Of a stretch of 64,000 bases of DNA, positions 18,675 through 27,731 are shown piece by piece. The stretch covers positions 254,179 to 318,178 of the forward strand of contig NZ_RCIO01000002.1 in NCBI RefSeq assembly GCF_004000235.1, in the 5' to 3' direction. Source of the stretch: Mesorhizobium sp. Z1-4. GTDB taxonomy: Bacteria; Pseudomonadota; Alphaproteobacteria; Rhizobiales; Rhizobiaceae. The notes beneath the pieces were generated by a model. It searched no databases. It saw only the letters and a list, made by a program, of their open reading frames with translations, and was not told the DNA's origin. Made by a program: the position numbers and the translations under genes. How positions within the stretch are numbered: the first letter of the stretch is position 1; each line of letters opens with the position of its first letter.

Positions 18675-19532
18675 ATGTTGAGACTTGCGAAACCGGTGAT
18701 GCTGGGCGCTGTGTTGATCGCCGGTATGGCTGCCCCGGCAATGGCCGCAGATATCTACGAGCCGCCGATCATCGAAGCTCCGCCGCCGATCTACAACGAA
18801 CCGATCCCGGTCGAGCATTCCTACGGCGGCTGGTACCTGCGCGGCGACATCGACTATCATCTGTCGACCTTCCGCGGTGCAAACTACATTACCTACGGCA
18901 CTCCGGGTGGTCTCGGCCGCTTCGATTTCGGGAACCTGCGCGGCGCATTCTCCGGCGGTCTCGGTGTCGGTTACAAGATCAACAAGTGGTTCCGTGCCGA
19001 CCTGACGGCCGACTACTTCTTCCGGTCGACCTTCACCGGCCAGACGTCCGGTGTCTGCGGCGGCGGGGGCGCCTGTACCTCGGCAGATTCTTCTGCCTAC
19101 AGCGCGATCGTTGCCATGGCGAACGCCTATGTCGATCTCGGGACCTGGCACAAGGTCACGCCTTATGTCGGCGCCGGTATCGGCGGCGCGCGGATCAAGT
19201 GGGACGATCTGCGCAACACAGTAGGCGGCACCACCACGGTTCATACCGGCGCTACCAACTGGCGCTTCGCCTGGGCCCTCATGGCCGGCGCATCCTACTG
19301 CATCAACCCGAACTGGGCCGTCGATGTCGGCTACCGCTTCATGCGGATTTCGGGCGGTCGCATGTTTGAATACGCACCGCAGGCCGGCCCCGGCTTCGAT
19401 AGCGGCATCGACGTGCACGAAGGCCGTGCAGGTGTACGCTACCAGTTCGGCGGCGGAAACGCGGGCTGCGGCAAAAAGCAGGAATTCATCCCGTACGAAC
19501 CCGAGCCCCTGCCTCCGGTCGTCTATAAATAA
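18675..19532 (+). CDS. Omp25/Omp31-like outer-membrane beta-barrel protein
   Basis: A 285-residue exported protein with a signal peptide cleaved after AMA (MLGAVLIAGMAAPAMA) and a Pro/Glu-rich linker. An eight-stranded barrel follows, with amphipathic strands such as GWYLRGDIDYHLSTF, GGLGVGYKINKWFRADLTAD, YVGAGIGGARIKWDD and VDVGYRFMRISGG. The barrel is followed by a short C-terminal tail (EFIPYEPEPLPPVVYK). This is the outer-membrane protein family typical of rhizobia and Brucella. A related gene follows in tandem. The CtrA-type box upstream suggests cell-cycle control. Porin activity is not shown. Confidence 0.88.
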   Translation: MLRLAKPVMLGAVLIAGMAAPAMAADIYEPPIIEAPPPIYNEPIPVEHSYGGWYLRGDIDYHLSTFRGANYITYGTPGGLGRFDFGNLRGAFSGGLGVGYKINKWFRADLTADYFFRSTFTGQTSGVCGGGGACTSADSSAYSAIVAMANAYVDLGTWHKVTPYVGAGIGGARIKWDDLRNTVGGTTTVHTGATNWRFAWALMAGASYCINPNWAVDVGYRFMRISGGRMFEYAPQAGPGFDSGIDVHEGRAGVRYQFGGGNAGCGKKQEFIPYEPEPLPPVVYK

Positions 19533-19626
19533 GACAGGCCAGCTCACCGGAAGCCGCCCCGCCGCAAGGCCGGGCGGCTTCGCTGCGTTTGGACCCGCGA
19601 ATGGGCGTGAAAAGGATTTGTTAGCC

Positions 19627-19642
19627 TTAACCGGCACTTAAC
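19627..19642 (+). promoter_or_regulatory. CtrA-type box upstream of second OMP gene
   Basis: TTAA-CCGGCAC-TTAAC is a second perfect TTAA-N7-TTAAC site, about 75 bp before the downstream start codon. Spacing to the start is nearly the same as for the first OMP gene, which supports a shared regulatory scheme. Confidence 0.6.
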
Positions 19643-19714
19643 CATCATAGTTAACAATGCTCCGAGATAAGCAGCGCGCGGGCCCAGGCAGCTTGCGCCA
19701 TCGGAGTTTGCACC

Positions 19715-20575
19715 ATGCGCCATACCGTCCGTTTGTTGGCTTCAGCAGCAACCATCGCGCTCCTGCCGGTTCTTCCGCTCTACGCGGCCGACTACGACCC
19801 GCCGATGGTGATCGAAGACAGCGTGGGGCCGCTGCAGGAAATCGTGCCGGTCGAGGTGGGCAGCGGGTGGTATCTGCGCGGCAGCGTCGGATATGCCTTT
19901 GCGACTTCAGCCGACGGAGCCTTCAACTACCGTGTCTTCAATGTGGGCACGGGAACTTACGGCTCGGCGGCCTTTACCACCGCTTCGGTAGCGGGCGGTA
20001 TCTCCTACGGCATCGGTTTCGGCTACGCCTTCACGGACCTGATACGTGCCGACCTGACGGCCGAACGCTTCAACATACGCTTCAACGGTACGCGCACCTT
20101 CGCGACGCCCTGCGCCGGTTTTGCCGCCGGCACGACCTGTGTCTCGAATGACAGCGCGACATTGAACGGCACCACCGTGATGGCCAATGGTTACGTCGAT
20201 CTTGGAACGTTTGCCGGCTTCACGCCCTATGTCGGCGCCGGCGCCGGTGTGACGCATGTCTCCTGGACAAACCTTTCCAGCACCTATGCCTGCGTGTCAG
20301 GCGGCGTTGCCTGTCCTGCGACGGCTACAACGCCGACGACGGCGAACGGTCAGAGCAGCTGGCGCTTTTCCTATGCCGCAATGGCCGGCATGGCCTACGA
20401 CATCAATGACAAGCTGAAAGTGCGGCTCGGATACAAGTACAAGAAGATCTCCGGCGGCCCGATGTCAGAGTTTACCGCCGCCGACCGGGCACTCGGCGCC
20501 TCCGGCACACAAACCACCGACCCGGGCTTCACCCAGCACGAGGTGAAGCTGGGACTGCGCTACGAAATCTGGTGA
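19715..20575 (+). CDS. Omp25/Omp31-like outer-membrane beta-barrel protein, tandem paralogue
   Basis: A 286-residue exported protein. The signal peptide (LLASAATIALLPVLPLYA) is followed by DYDPPM and a barrel with the same strand order as its neighbour: GWYLRGSVGYAFATS, GIGFGYAFTDLIRADLTAE, VDLGTFAGFTPYVGAGAG, KVRLGYKYKKISGGPMSEF. It ends in LGLRYEIW with a terminal aromatic residue, the usual signal for barrel insertion by BamA, which the neighbour lacks. The two genes are divergent in sequence but share layout, so the duplication is old. A terminator follows. Confidence 0.88.
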   Translation: MRHTVRLLASAATIALLPVLPLYAADYDPPMVIEDSVGPLQEIVPVEVGSGWYLRGSVGYAFATSADGAFNYRVFNVGTGTYGSAAFTTASVAGGISYGIGFGYAFTDLIRADLTAERFNIRFNGTRTFATPCAGFAAGTTCVSNDSATLNGTTVMANGYVDLGTFAGFTPYVGAGAGVTHVSWTNLSSTYACVSGGVACPATATTPTTANGQSSWRFSYAAMAGMAYDINDKLKVRLGYKYKKISGGPMSEFTAADRALGASGTQTTDPGFTQHEVKLGLRYEIW

Positions 20576-20606
20576 GTTCATTCGGACTGGGACCCGAACG
20601 ACGACT

Positions 20607-20634
20607 GGCGGGCCTCGAGCCCGCCTATTTTTTT
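20607..20634 (+). terminator. Rho-independent terminator after the OMP pair
   Basis: A 7-bp stem GGCGGGC/GCCCGCC with a CTCGA loop is followed by TATTTTTTT. It separates the OMP genes from the serC leader. Confidence 0.88.
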
Positions 20635-20703
20635 GCGCACCGATTGTGTGGTGCTTTGGTAGAATGTGCTTGACCGAAGAAGGCGAAAAGCAGTAACGCC
20701 GTC

Positions 20704-20757
20704 CGTGGGCCACCCCTCCCCAACGAGGGGCGAGCTATCTGAGAGGATAGAACCACG
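20704..20757 (+). promoter_or_regulatory. serC-motif leader RNA (three-stem element before serC)
   Basis: Three pairings form a closed junction that ends at the start codon. P1 is CGTGG 20704-20708 with CCACG 20753-20757. P2 is CCCCTC 20713-20718 with GAGGGG 20725-20730. P3 is CTATC 20735-20739 with GATAG 20746-20750. The GAGAGG ribosome binding site (20741-20746) sits in the loop and 3' arm of P3. Location and shape fit the alphaproteobacterial serC RNA motif (Rfam serC, Corbino et al.), a conserved element before serC-serA operons with no proven ligand. Confidence 0.75.
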
Positions 20758-21933
20758 ATGACGAACCTACCCAAGCCCGGACTCCGTCCGGCGAACCCCA
20801 ATTTTTCTTCAGGTCCCTGCACCAAACGTCCCGGTTGGTCGCTAGCAGCGCTCCAGGACGCGGCACTCGGCCGCTCGCACCGGGCCAAAATCGGCAAATC
20901 CAAACTGCTCGCCGCGATCGAACTGACGCGCGAAGTGCTGCAGGTGCCCGACAGCCACCTGATCGGCATCGTACCGGCGTCCGACACGGGCGCGGTGGAG
21001 ATGGCGCTCTGGTCGCTGCTGGGCGAGCGCGGCGTCGACATGGTTGCATGGGAGAGCTTCGGCTCCGGCTGGGTGACCGACGTCGTCAAGCAGCTGAAGC
21101 TGAAGGACACGCGCAGCTTCGACGCGCCTTACGGCGAGCTGCCCGATCTTGCCAAGCTCGATTTCGACCGCGATGTGGTGTTCACCTGGAACGGCACGAC
21201 GTCGGGCGTTCGCGTGCCCGATGGCGACTTCATTCCCGCAGACCGCAAGGGCCTGACGATCTGCGACGCGACCTCGGCGGCCTTTGCGCAGCGGCTCGAT
21301 TTCGAAAAGCTCGATGTGGTGACCTTCTCCTGGCAGAAAGTGCTGGGCGGCGAGGCCGCGCATGGAATGCTGATCCTGAGCCCGCGCGCGGTTGCCCGCC
21401 TGGAAAGCTATTCGCCTGCCTGGCCGCTGCCGAAGATCTTCCGCCTCACCAAGGGCGGCAAGCTGATCGACGGCATCTTCCGCGGCGAGACCATCAATAC
21501 GCCCTCGATGCTGGCGGTCGAGGACTATCTCGATGCCCTCAACTGGGCGAAGGAAATCGGCGGGCTGGACGCGCTGATTGCAAGGGCGGACGCCAACAAG
21601 GCGGTCATCGACCGCTTCGTTGCCTCGGCGGGCTGGCTCGGCAACCTGGCGGTGGTTCCGCAGACGAGCTCGAACACCTCCGTCTGTCTGTCGATCACAG
21701 ATCCGGAAGTCGCCTCGCTCGACAAGGACGCACAGGCGGCTTTCGCCAAGGCACTTGCATCGATGCTCGACAAGGAAGGTGTCGCCTACGACATCGGCGC
21801 CTATCGCGACGCTCCGCCCGGATTGCGGATCTGGTGCGGCGCGACGGTCGAGACCTCCGATCTGGAGGCGCTGATGCCGTGGCTCGACTGGGCGTTCGCT
21901 ACCCAGAAAGCGGCGCTTAAGGCTGCAGCCTGA
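20758..21933 (+). CDS. serC: Phosphoserine aminotransferase SerC
   Basis: A 391-residue PLP-dependent class V aminotransferase. It makes 3-phosphoserine from 3-phosphohydroxypyruvate and glutamate, the second step of serine synthesis. The N-terminal [15 protein letters not shown] and the PLP-lysine segment [15 protein letters not shown] are those of the SerC branch found in alphaproteobacteria. The ATG lies directly at the end of the serC leader. serA follows after 64 bp that include a strong GC hairpin, so the two genes are likely an operon. Confidence 0.96.
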   Translation: MTNLPKPGLRPANPNFSSGPCTKRPGWSLAALQDAALGRSHRAKIGKSKLLAAIELTREVLQVPDSHLIGIVPASDTGAVEMALWSLLGERGVDMVAWESFGSGWVTDVVKQLKLKDTRSFDAPYGELPDLAKLDFDRDVVFTWNGTTSGVRVPDGDFIPADRKGLTICDATSAAFAQRLDFEKLDVVTFSWQKVLGGEAAHGMLILSPRAVARLESYSPAWPLPKIFRLTKGGKLIDGIFRGETINTPSMLAVEDYLDALNWAKEIGGLDALIARADANKAVIDRFVASAGWLGNLAVVPQTSSNTSVCLSITDPEVASLDKDAQAAFAKALASMLDKEGVAYDIGAYRDAPPGLRIWCGATVETSDLEALMPWLDWAFATQKAALKAAA

Positions 21934-21940
21934 TTCAATT

Positions 21941-21961
21941 CGGCCGCCCGCGCGGCGGCCG
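21941..21961 (+). other. Intercistronic GC hairpin between serC and serA
   Basis: A perfect 8-bp stem, CGGCCGCC with GGCGGCCG, around a 5-nt loop, without a T tract. It could stabilise or process the serC-serA message rather than end it. Confidence 0.5.
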
Positions 21962-21997
21962 CTTCCCACATGACGACAACTACCCAAGGAGGCCGAT

Positions 21998-23596
21998 ATG
22001 GCGCCCCGCGTACTCGTTTCCGACAAGCTTTCGCCCACCGCCGTGCAGATTTTCAAGGATCGCGGCGTCGAGGTCGACTACCTGCCGGACCTCGGCAAGG
22101 ACAAGGACAAGCTGCTCGAAGCCATTCCCCAATATGACGGTCTGGCGATCAGGTCGGCCACGAAGGTCACCGAAAAGCTGATCAACGCCGCGACCAATCT
22201 CAAGGTTGTCGGCCGCGCCGGCATCGGCGTCGACAATGTCGATATCCCGGCGGCCAGCCGGCGCGGCATCATCGTGATGAACACGCCATTCGGAAACTCG
22301 ATCACGACCGCCGAACATGCCGTTGCGATGCTGTTTTCGGTGGCGCGTCAAATTCCCGAGGCCAACAGCTCGACGCATGCCGGCAAGTGGGAGAAGAACC
22401 GCTTCATGGGCGTGGAGATCACGGGCAAGACACTGGGTGTGATCGGCTGCGGCAACATCGGTTCGATCGTGGCGATGCGGGGCGTAGGCCTCAAAATGCA
22501 TGTGATCGCGTTCGATCCGTTCCTGCGCGAGCAGCGCGCCTCGGAACTGGGGGTGGAAAAGGTGGAGCTCGACGAGCTTTTTGCCCGCGCCGACTTCATC
22601 ACGCTGCATACGCCGCTCACCGACAAAACGCGCAACATCATCGACAAGGCCGCCATCGCAAAGATGAAAGACGGCGTGCGCATCATCAATTGCGCGCGCG
22701 GCGGCCTGATCAACGAGGCTGATCTGGTGGAAGCTCTGAAATCCGGCAAAGTGGCCGGCGCGGGCATCGACGTGTTTGAAACTGAGCCAGCTACAGAAAG
22801 CCCGTTCTTTGCATTCGAAAACGTGGTCTGCACGCCGCATCTGGGTGCCGCGACGTCGGAAGCGCAGGAGAATGTGGCGCTTCAGGTGGCCGAGCAGATG
22901 GCCGACTATCTGGTCAAGGGCGCGGTTTCCAACGCCATCAACATGCCATCGATTACCGCGGAGGAAGCGCCGCGATTGAAGCCTTTCGTCAAGCTTGCCG
23001 AGGTGCTGGGCGCGTTTGTCGGCCAGGTGACCGACGAGCCGATCCAGGAGGTCGAGATCCTGTTCGACGGCTCCACTGCAACGATGAATACGCAGGCGCT
23101 TAAAAGTGCCGCTCTTGCCGGCCTGATCCGGCCGCAGGTTGCAGACGTCAACATGGTTTCGGCGCCCATCATGGTGAAGGAACGTGGCGTCGTCGTTTCG
23201 GAAGTCCGGCGCGACAAGTCGGGTGTGTTCGACGGCTACATAAAGCTGACGGTGAAGACCAAAGAGCGCACACGGGCGATTGCCGGCACCTGTTTCTCGG
23301 ACGGCAAGCCGCGCTTCATCCAGATCAAGGGCATCAACATCGATGCGGAGGTGGGGGAGCACATGCTCTACACCACGAACTCCGATGCGCCGGGCATTAT
23401 CGGCCTGCTGGGGACGGTGTGCGGCAAAAACGGCGTAAACATCGCCAACTTCCAGCTCGGACGAAACCGGCCGGGCGGCGATGCGATCGCGCTGCTCTAT
23501 CTCGACGCGCCGTTCCCGCCGGATGTGCTGGAGGAAGTGCGCGCGCATGAGTCGATCATTTCGGCGAAGCCGCTCAGGTTCGACGTCGGGGCTTAA
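21998..23596 (+). CDS. serA: D-3-phosphoglycerate dehydrogenase SerA
   Basis: A 532-residue NAD-dependent dehydrogenase catalysing the first step of serine synthesis. The Rossmann motif GVIGCGNIGS (about residues 147-156), the substrate Arg region INCARGGLINE and the catalytic His in TPHLGAATSEAQ are visible. The long form has an intervening ASB domain and a C-terminal ACT domain (about 455-532: MLYTTNSDAPGIIGLLGTV), which in the family gives feedback control. AAGGAGG precedes the ATG. Its stop shares the palindrome TTAA with the stop of the convergent DMT gene. Confidence 0.97.
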   Translation: MAPRVLVSDKLSPTAVQIFKDRGVEVDYLPDLGKDKDKLLEAIPQYDGLAIRSATKVTEKLINAATNLKVVGRAGIGVDNVDIPAASRRGIIVMNTPFGNSITTAEHAVAMLFSVARQIPEANSSTHAGKWEKNRFMGVEITGKTLGVIGCGNIGSIVAMRGVGLKMHVIAFDPFLREQRASELGVEKVELDELFARADFITLHTPLTDKTRNIIDKAAIAKMKDGVRIINCARGGLINEADLVEALKSGKVAGAGIDVFETEPATESPFFAFENVVCTPHLGAATSEAQENVALQVAEQMADYLVKGAVSNAINMPSITAEEAPRLKPFVKLAEVLGAFVGQVTDEPIQEVEILFDGSTATMNTQALKSAALAGLIRPQVADVNMVSAPIMVKERGVVVSEVRRDKSGVFDGYIKLTVKTKERTRAIAGTCFSDGKPRFIQIKGINIDAEVGEHMLYTTNSDAPGIIGLLGTVCGKNGVNIANFQLGRNRPGGDAIALLYLDAPFPPDVLEEVRAHESIISAKPLRFDVGA

Positions 23597-24501
23597 GGAT
23601 TGCGAAACGCTTCGGCCGCGGCCTTGCGGCCGGAGTTTTCCGCGATCCAGATGCCGCCCATCACCAGCAGCAGCGCTACCGCGTGATAGAGCTGGAAGAA
23701 CTCGCCGAGCACGAGCACGGACAGAAGCGTGCCCCAGATCGGCACCAGATTTATGAACAGCGAAGCGCGGTTCGAGCCGATGATTTCAACGCCGCGTATA
23801 TAGAAGACCTGGCTCAGAATGGACGGAAAAATACCGGCGTAGATGGCGATCGCCCAGCCCCGGAGGTCGGGTAGGATCATCGTGTCACGCTGCCATTCGA
23901 ACAGTGAAAACGGTATCGAGGCGATGAAGGCCGAGGTGACCAATACGATCATCAGGCTTTGCCAGTGCAGCTGCGGCTTGAAGCGCAGCGCGACCGTGTA
24001 ACCGCCGTAAAAGACTATCGCCAGGATCATCAGCGCGTCGCCGAGATTGACCTGCAACCCGGCGAGCCTGGCAAGGTCGCCATTGCTGGCGGTGAGCGCA
24101 ACGCCGACAATCGTCAGCGCGAAACCGCCGATCTGTATCCAGGTCACTCCGGTGCGAAAGAGCAGGAAGTTGGCGAGGAAGATGAACATCGGCACCGCCG
24201 CCTGCTCGATCGAAACGTTGATCGCCGAGGTGTAGTGCAGAGCGGAGTACATGGTGGCGTTGAACAGCGTGAAGCCGGTTGCGCCCAGCGCGAACAGCAG
24301 AGGCAGATGCCTGCGCGCCGTTGGCCAGTCGGCACGCAGCCGGCGATGGCCGATCAGGATCAGCACCACCATCGCAAACCCCCAGCGGAAACTGGTGAGC
24401 AGAAAAGGCGAGATATGGCCGACGGCGAGTTTGCCCGCGACAGCGTTGCCGCCCCAGAACAGGGTGGTCAGCATCAGCAGAAGATAAGCGGTGCGTTGCA
24501 T
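23593..24501 (-). CDS. DMT superfamily (EamA) transporter
   Basis: A 302-residue membrane protein with ten predicted helices in two EamA repeats (about residues 5-140 and 150-290), for example YLLLMLTTLFWGGNAVAGKL, the EamA signature with conserved WGGN. Family members export amino acids or other metabolites across the inner membrane; substrate unknown. Convergent with serA, sharing four bases at the stops, so no terminator separates them. The end carries a short cytoplasmic tail (ENSGRKAAAEAF). Confidence 0.9.
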   Translation of the reverse strand: MQRTAYLLLMLTTLFWGGNAVAGKLAVGHISPFLLTSFRWGFAMVVLILIGHRRLRADWPTARRHLPLLFALGATGFTLFNATMYSALHYTSAINVSIEQAAVPMFIFLANFLLFRTGVTWIQIGGFALTIVGVALTASNGDLARLAGLQVNLGDALMILAIVFYGGYTVALRFKPQLHWQSLMIVLVTSAFIASIPFSLFEWQRDTMILPDLRGWAIAIYAGIFPSILSQVFYIRGVEIIGSNRASLFINLVPIWGTLLSVLVLGEFFQLYHAVALLLVMGGIWIAENSGRKAAAEAFRNP

Positions 24502-24704
24502 ATGCGGGGCGCTTCCTTGGGCGGGAAGCCGAGCTCTACACGCCGGCCGAACGCCGGTAAATGCGCCAGGGGAGCAGAAATTGCCGCTTAAGCGGGGTGA
24601 AACGCACCCGAGGCCTCAATGAGGGGTCGCAAGCGGGCCAAGGTGCCGGTATAGAGCCCTGTCATTTTCCGGCGGTTTCCGCCTCTGATTTCAAGGAAAT
24701 ATCC

Positions 24705-26003
24705 ATGGCCAACGTGGTGGTTGTCGGCTCGCAGTGGGGCGACGAAGGCAAAGGCAAGATTGTCGACTGGCTGTCGGAGCGCGCCGACGTGGTGGTTCGC
24801 TTCCAGGGCGGTCACAATGCCGGCCACACGCTGGTGGTGGACGGCAAGGTCTACAAGCTCTCGCTGCTGCCGTCCGGTGTCGTGCGTACCGGGAAACTGT
24901 CGGTGATCGGCAATGGCGTGGTGTTCGACCCGCATGCCTTTATCGCCGAAGTGGACCGGCTGAAGGAGCAGGGCGTGGAAATCACGCCGGACTGCCTGAA
25001 AATCGCCGAAAACACCGCGCTTATCCTGTCACTACACAGGGAACTCGACGGTTACCGCGAGGACGCGGCCTCCAACTCGGGAACCAAAATCGGCACCACC
25101 CGGCGCGGTATCGGACCCGCTTATGAAGACAAGGTCGGGCGGCGGGCAATTCGGGTGATGGATCTGGACGACATGGATACGCTGCCTGCGAAGGTGGATG
25201 CGCTGCTGACGCATCACAATGCCTTGCGGCGCGGCCTCGGGCATGTGGAAGCCAAGCATGAGGCGATCATGGAAGAGCTGAAAGCGGTTTCGGACCGCGT
25301 TCTGCCCTATGTCGACCGGGTGTGGAAAATTCTGGACGATGCACGGCGCGCGGGCCGGCGCATCCTGTTCGAGGGTGCCCAGGGTACTTTGCTCGACATC
25401 GACCACGGCACATATCCGTTCGTGACCTCGTCGAACACGGTTTCAGGGCAGGCGGCCGGCGGTTCCGGTGTCGGGCCGGGGACGATCGGTTTCGTTCTCG
25501 GCATCACCAAGGCCTACACGACGCGCGTCGGCGAAGGGCCGTTTCCCACCGAGCTCACCGATGAGGTCGGCGAATATCTGGGCACGACCGGCAAGGAGTT
25601 TGGCGTCGTTACCGGGCGCAAGCGCCGCTGCGGCTGGTTCGATGCCGTGCTTGTGCGCCAGTCGGTGGCGGTCAACGGAATCGACGGTATCGCTCTGACC
25701 AAACTCGACGTGCTCGACGGGCTGGACGAAATCAGGGTTTGCACCGGCTACCGCCTCGACGGCGAGGAGATCGACTACCTGCCGGCGAGCCAGGGCGCGC
25801 AGGCGCGGGTCGAACCCATCTACGAAACGCTGGAAGGATGGAAATCCACAACGGCGGGCGCGCGAAGCTGGAGCCAGCTGCCGGCGCAGGCGATCAAATA
25901 TGTGCGCAGGGTCGAGGAGCTGATCGGTGCTCCGGTCGCGCTGCTCTCGACGAGCCCCGAGCGGGATGACACGATACTTGTGACCGATCCATTTCAAGAC
26001 TAG
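24705..26003 (+). CDS. purA: Adenylosuccinate synthetase PurA
   Basis: A 432-residue GTP-dependent enzyme joining IMP and aspartate in AMP synthesis. The P-loop-like [15 protein letters not shown] at residues 8-22 and the active-site segment [11 protein letters not shown] are diagnostic. The region [19 protein letters not shown] matches the family. The ATG at 24705 follows AAGGAAA and gives the standard N-terminus; upstream in-frame starts are rejected. It lies 204 bp from the divergent DMT gene and is followed by an unknown membrane-anchored protein. Confidence 0.98.
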   Translation: MANVVVVGSQWGDEGKGKIVDWLSERADVVVRFQGGHNAGHTLVVDGKVYKLSLLPSGVVRTGKLSVIGNGVVFDPHAFIAEVDRLKEQGVEITPDCLKIAENTALILSLHRELDGYREDAASNSGTKIGTTRRGIGPAYEDKVGRRAIRVMDLDDMDTLPAKVDALLTHHNALRRGLGHVEAKHEAIMEELKAVSDRVLPYVDRVWKILDDARRAGRRILFEGAQGTLLDIDHGTYPFVTSSNTVSGQAAGGSGVGPGTIGFVLGITKAYTTRVGEGPFPTELTDEVGEYLGTTGKEFGVVTGRKRRCGWFDAVLVRQSVAVNGIDGIALTKLDVLDGLDEIRVCTGYRLDGEEIDYLPASQGAQARVEPIYETLEGWKSTTAGARSWSQLPAQAIKYVRRVEELIGAPVALLSTSPERDDTILVTDPFQD

Positions 26004-26051
26004 GGTCGCGCGTCCGATGCGCGGCCAGACGAAGAACAGGTGAATTGCAGA

Positions 26052-27668
26052 ATGGCCGATTTCGTAGCCGTACTGAAAAAGACCATCGGTGGACTGAGCA
26101 ACAATACGCCGGAAGCACGCGAACGCGTTTACCAGAAAGCGCGGGACACGATTGCCGGCAAACTTGCGGCTATGCAGCCGCAGCCTTCCAAGATCGTAAT
26201 CGACCGCCAGAAAAAGGCGCTCGAGGATGCGATTTCGGCGGTCGAGGCAAGTTTTGCCGCGCCGGTGGAAACCGATGACGAGTTCGACGCCATCTTCGCC
26301 GGCACCGACACAAAGGCAAAGTCCGGCGAGGCGGTCCCGGAACCCGTAAAGCCCGAGGTTGCGCCCGAGCCGAAAGGCGACAAGGCGGCAGACCTGAAGG
26401 CAGAGGCGCACGAGCCGGAAATGGGTGCCGCTGGAGGCAAGGCTGCCCCCGATGCCGTCAAGGAGGCGGAGGCCACACTCGCCGCGGCAAAGGCGACACC
26501 CGGCACCGTCTCCAGCAAGGGTGCAGATGACAAGCTGACGCCCGTAACACCTGTTGCAAAGCCCGATCCTGTGCTTGCGGGAGCGCCATCTCCTGTTGCC
26601 GCCGGAGCCCAGAACAAGCGCGCTGCCGCCAAAGACAGGCGCCGGATCAGTGGCGGGCTTGTCGCAGCTGTTGTCTCGGCGATCGTGCTTGTCGCGGCAG
26701 GATACGGTATCTGGCTCAACCGCGACGCATTTGTCGCCATGATTTCGCCGGCCGATGAGGTCGCACTCGCGCCAACGGAAGACGCGGAAGAGGCGCAGCC
26801 CGAAACCGAATCTCCAGCAGAGGAGGTTGCGGCTGGGAACGAGGCCGAGCCGGCCGAAGAAAGCGGTACCCCCGTCGCCGAGGAGGACAAGCCGAAATTC
26901 ACCCAGCGGCTGACTGCAGAGGGCGGCGAGGTGGATGCCGGGCCGGCCGGCGGCGAAGCGACGATCGGCGAAGGCACCTCGGTTGCCGCGGCAACCCAGC
27001 AAAGCGGTGAAGCCGCAACGGGCGGCGAAACCAGTGCGCCGGCAACGTCCAACAATGCCACGCTGCCAGTCGGCCAGCGCGCCATCTTCTATGAAGAACG
27101 GACGACGGGCGCCGACAGCACTGCCGAGGCAGGGGCGACCGTGTGGTCGATCGTGCAGGAATCGCCCGGCGGCGACCTGCCGGCCGAACCGGCGATCCGT
27201 GCCGAGGTGACGGTTCCCTCCAAGGGCATCCGCATGCGTATGACATTGCGGCGCAATGCCGATGCTTCACTGCCAGCCAGCCATATCATCGAGATGATCT
27301 TCCTGACGTCGGAAGGCTTCGAGGGCGGCGGGATCGACAATGTGTTGCGGGTTGCGATGAAGCCGACCGAGGCTGCCGCCGGCAACCCGCTGATCGGCAT
27401 TCCGGCGAAGATCGCAGACGGATATTTCCTGATTGCACTCTCCAACGTGCCGGAAGAAAAACAACTCAATCTGCAGCTCATGCGCCAGCAGAGCTGGATA
27501 GACATCCCCATCGTCTACAAGTCGGGCCGGCGCGCGCTGGTGACGATGGAGCGCGGGTTCCCCGGAGACCGGGCATTTGTCGATGTGCTTTCGACCTGGA
27601 ACAGCATCGAGAACCCGGCAACCGAACAGTCTGACGAACAATCGTCGGCTGCTGCGGGCAACAACTAA
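26052..27668 (+). CDS. Conserved rhizobial-type protein with one membrane helix, function unknown
   Basis: A 538-residue protein. An N-terminal helical cytoplasmic part (MADFVAVLKKTIGGLSNNTP to about residue 75) leads to an acidic Pro/Ala/Lys-rich linker, then a single transmembrane helix (GGLVAAVVSAIVLVAAGYGI, about residues 202-221). A second acidic linker and a C-terminal folded domain follow (about 335-515: ATLPVGQRAIFYEERT; LRVAMKPTEAAAGNPLIGIP; WIDIPIVYKSGRRALVTMER). The folded end should be periplasmic. The layout suggests an envelope-spanning scaffold but no family is recognised. The gene lies between purA and rpoH and ends at a bidirectional terminator. The ATG at 26052 was preferred over 26040. 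Confidence 0.8.
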   Translation: MADFVAVLKKTIGGLSNNTPEARERVYQKARDTIAGKLAAMQPQPSKIVIDRQKKALEDAISAVEASFAAPVETDDEFDAIFAGTDTKAKSGEAVPEPVKPEVAPEPKGDKAADLKAEAHEPEMGAAGGKAAPDAVKEAEATLAAAKATPGTVSSKGADDKLTPVTPVAKPDPVLAGAPSPVAAGAQNKRAAAKDRRRISGGLVAAVVSAIVLVAAGYGIWLNRDAFVAMISPADEVALAPTEDAEEAQPETESPAEEVAAGNEAEPAEESGTPVAEEDKPKFTQRLTAEGGEVDAGPAGGEATIGEGTSVAAATQQSGEAATGGETSAPATSNNATLPVGQRAIFYEERTTGADSTAEAGATVWSIVQESPGGDLPAEPAIRAEVTVPSKGIRMRMTLRRNADASLPASHIIEMIFLTSEGFEGGGIDNVLRVAMKPTEAAAGNPLIGIPAKIADGYFLIALSNVPEEKQLNLQLMRQQSWIDIPIVYKSGRRALVTMERGFPGDRAFVDVLSTWNSIENPATEQSDEQSSAAAGNN

Positions 27669-27676
27669 GCAACGAA

Positions 27677-27706
27677 AAAGCCGCGCACCCAAGGGTGCGC
27701 GGCTTT
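27677..27706. terminator. Bidirectional terminator between convergent genes
   Basis: A 14-bp perfect stem (AAAGCCGCGCACCC with GGGTGCGCGGCTTT) and a 2-nt loop spacer lie between the unknown gene and convergent rpoH. A and T flanks on both sides suit termination in both directions. Confidence 0.88.
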
Positions 27707-27731
27707 CATCCACGTTGGCTTGTCGCGGCGA

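Noticed and set aside
20620-20757. SAM-II or other known metabolite riboswitch before serC
   Set aside because: The stems match a serC-type junction, not the SAM-II pseudoknot, and serC is not a methionine gene.
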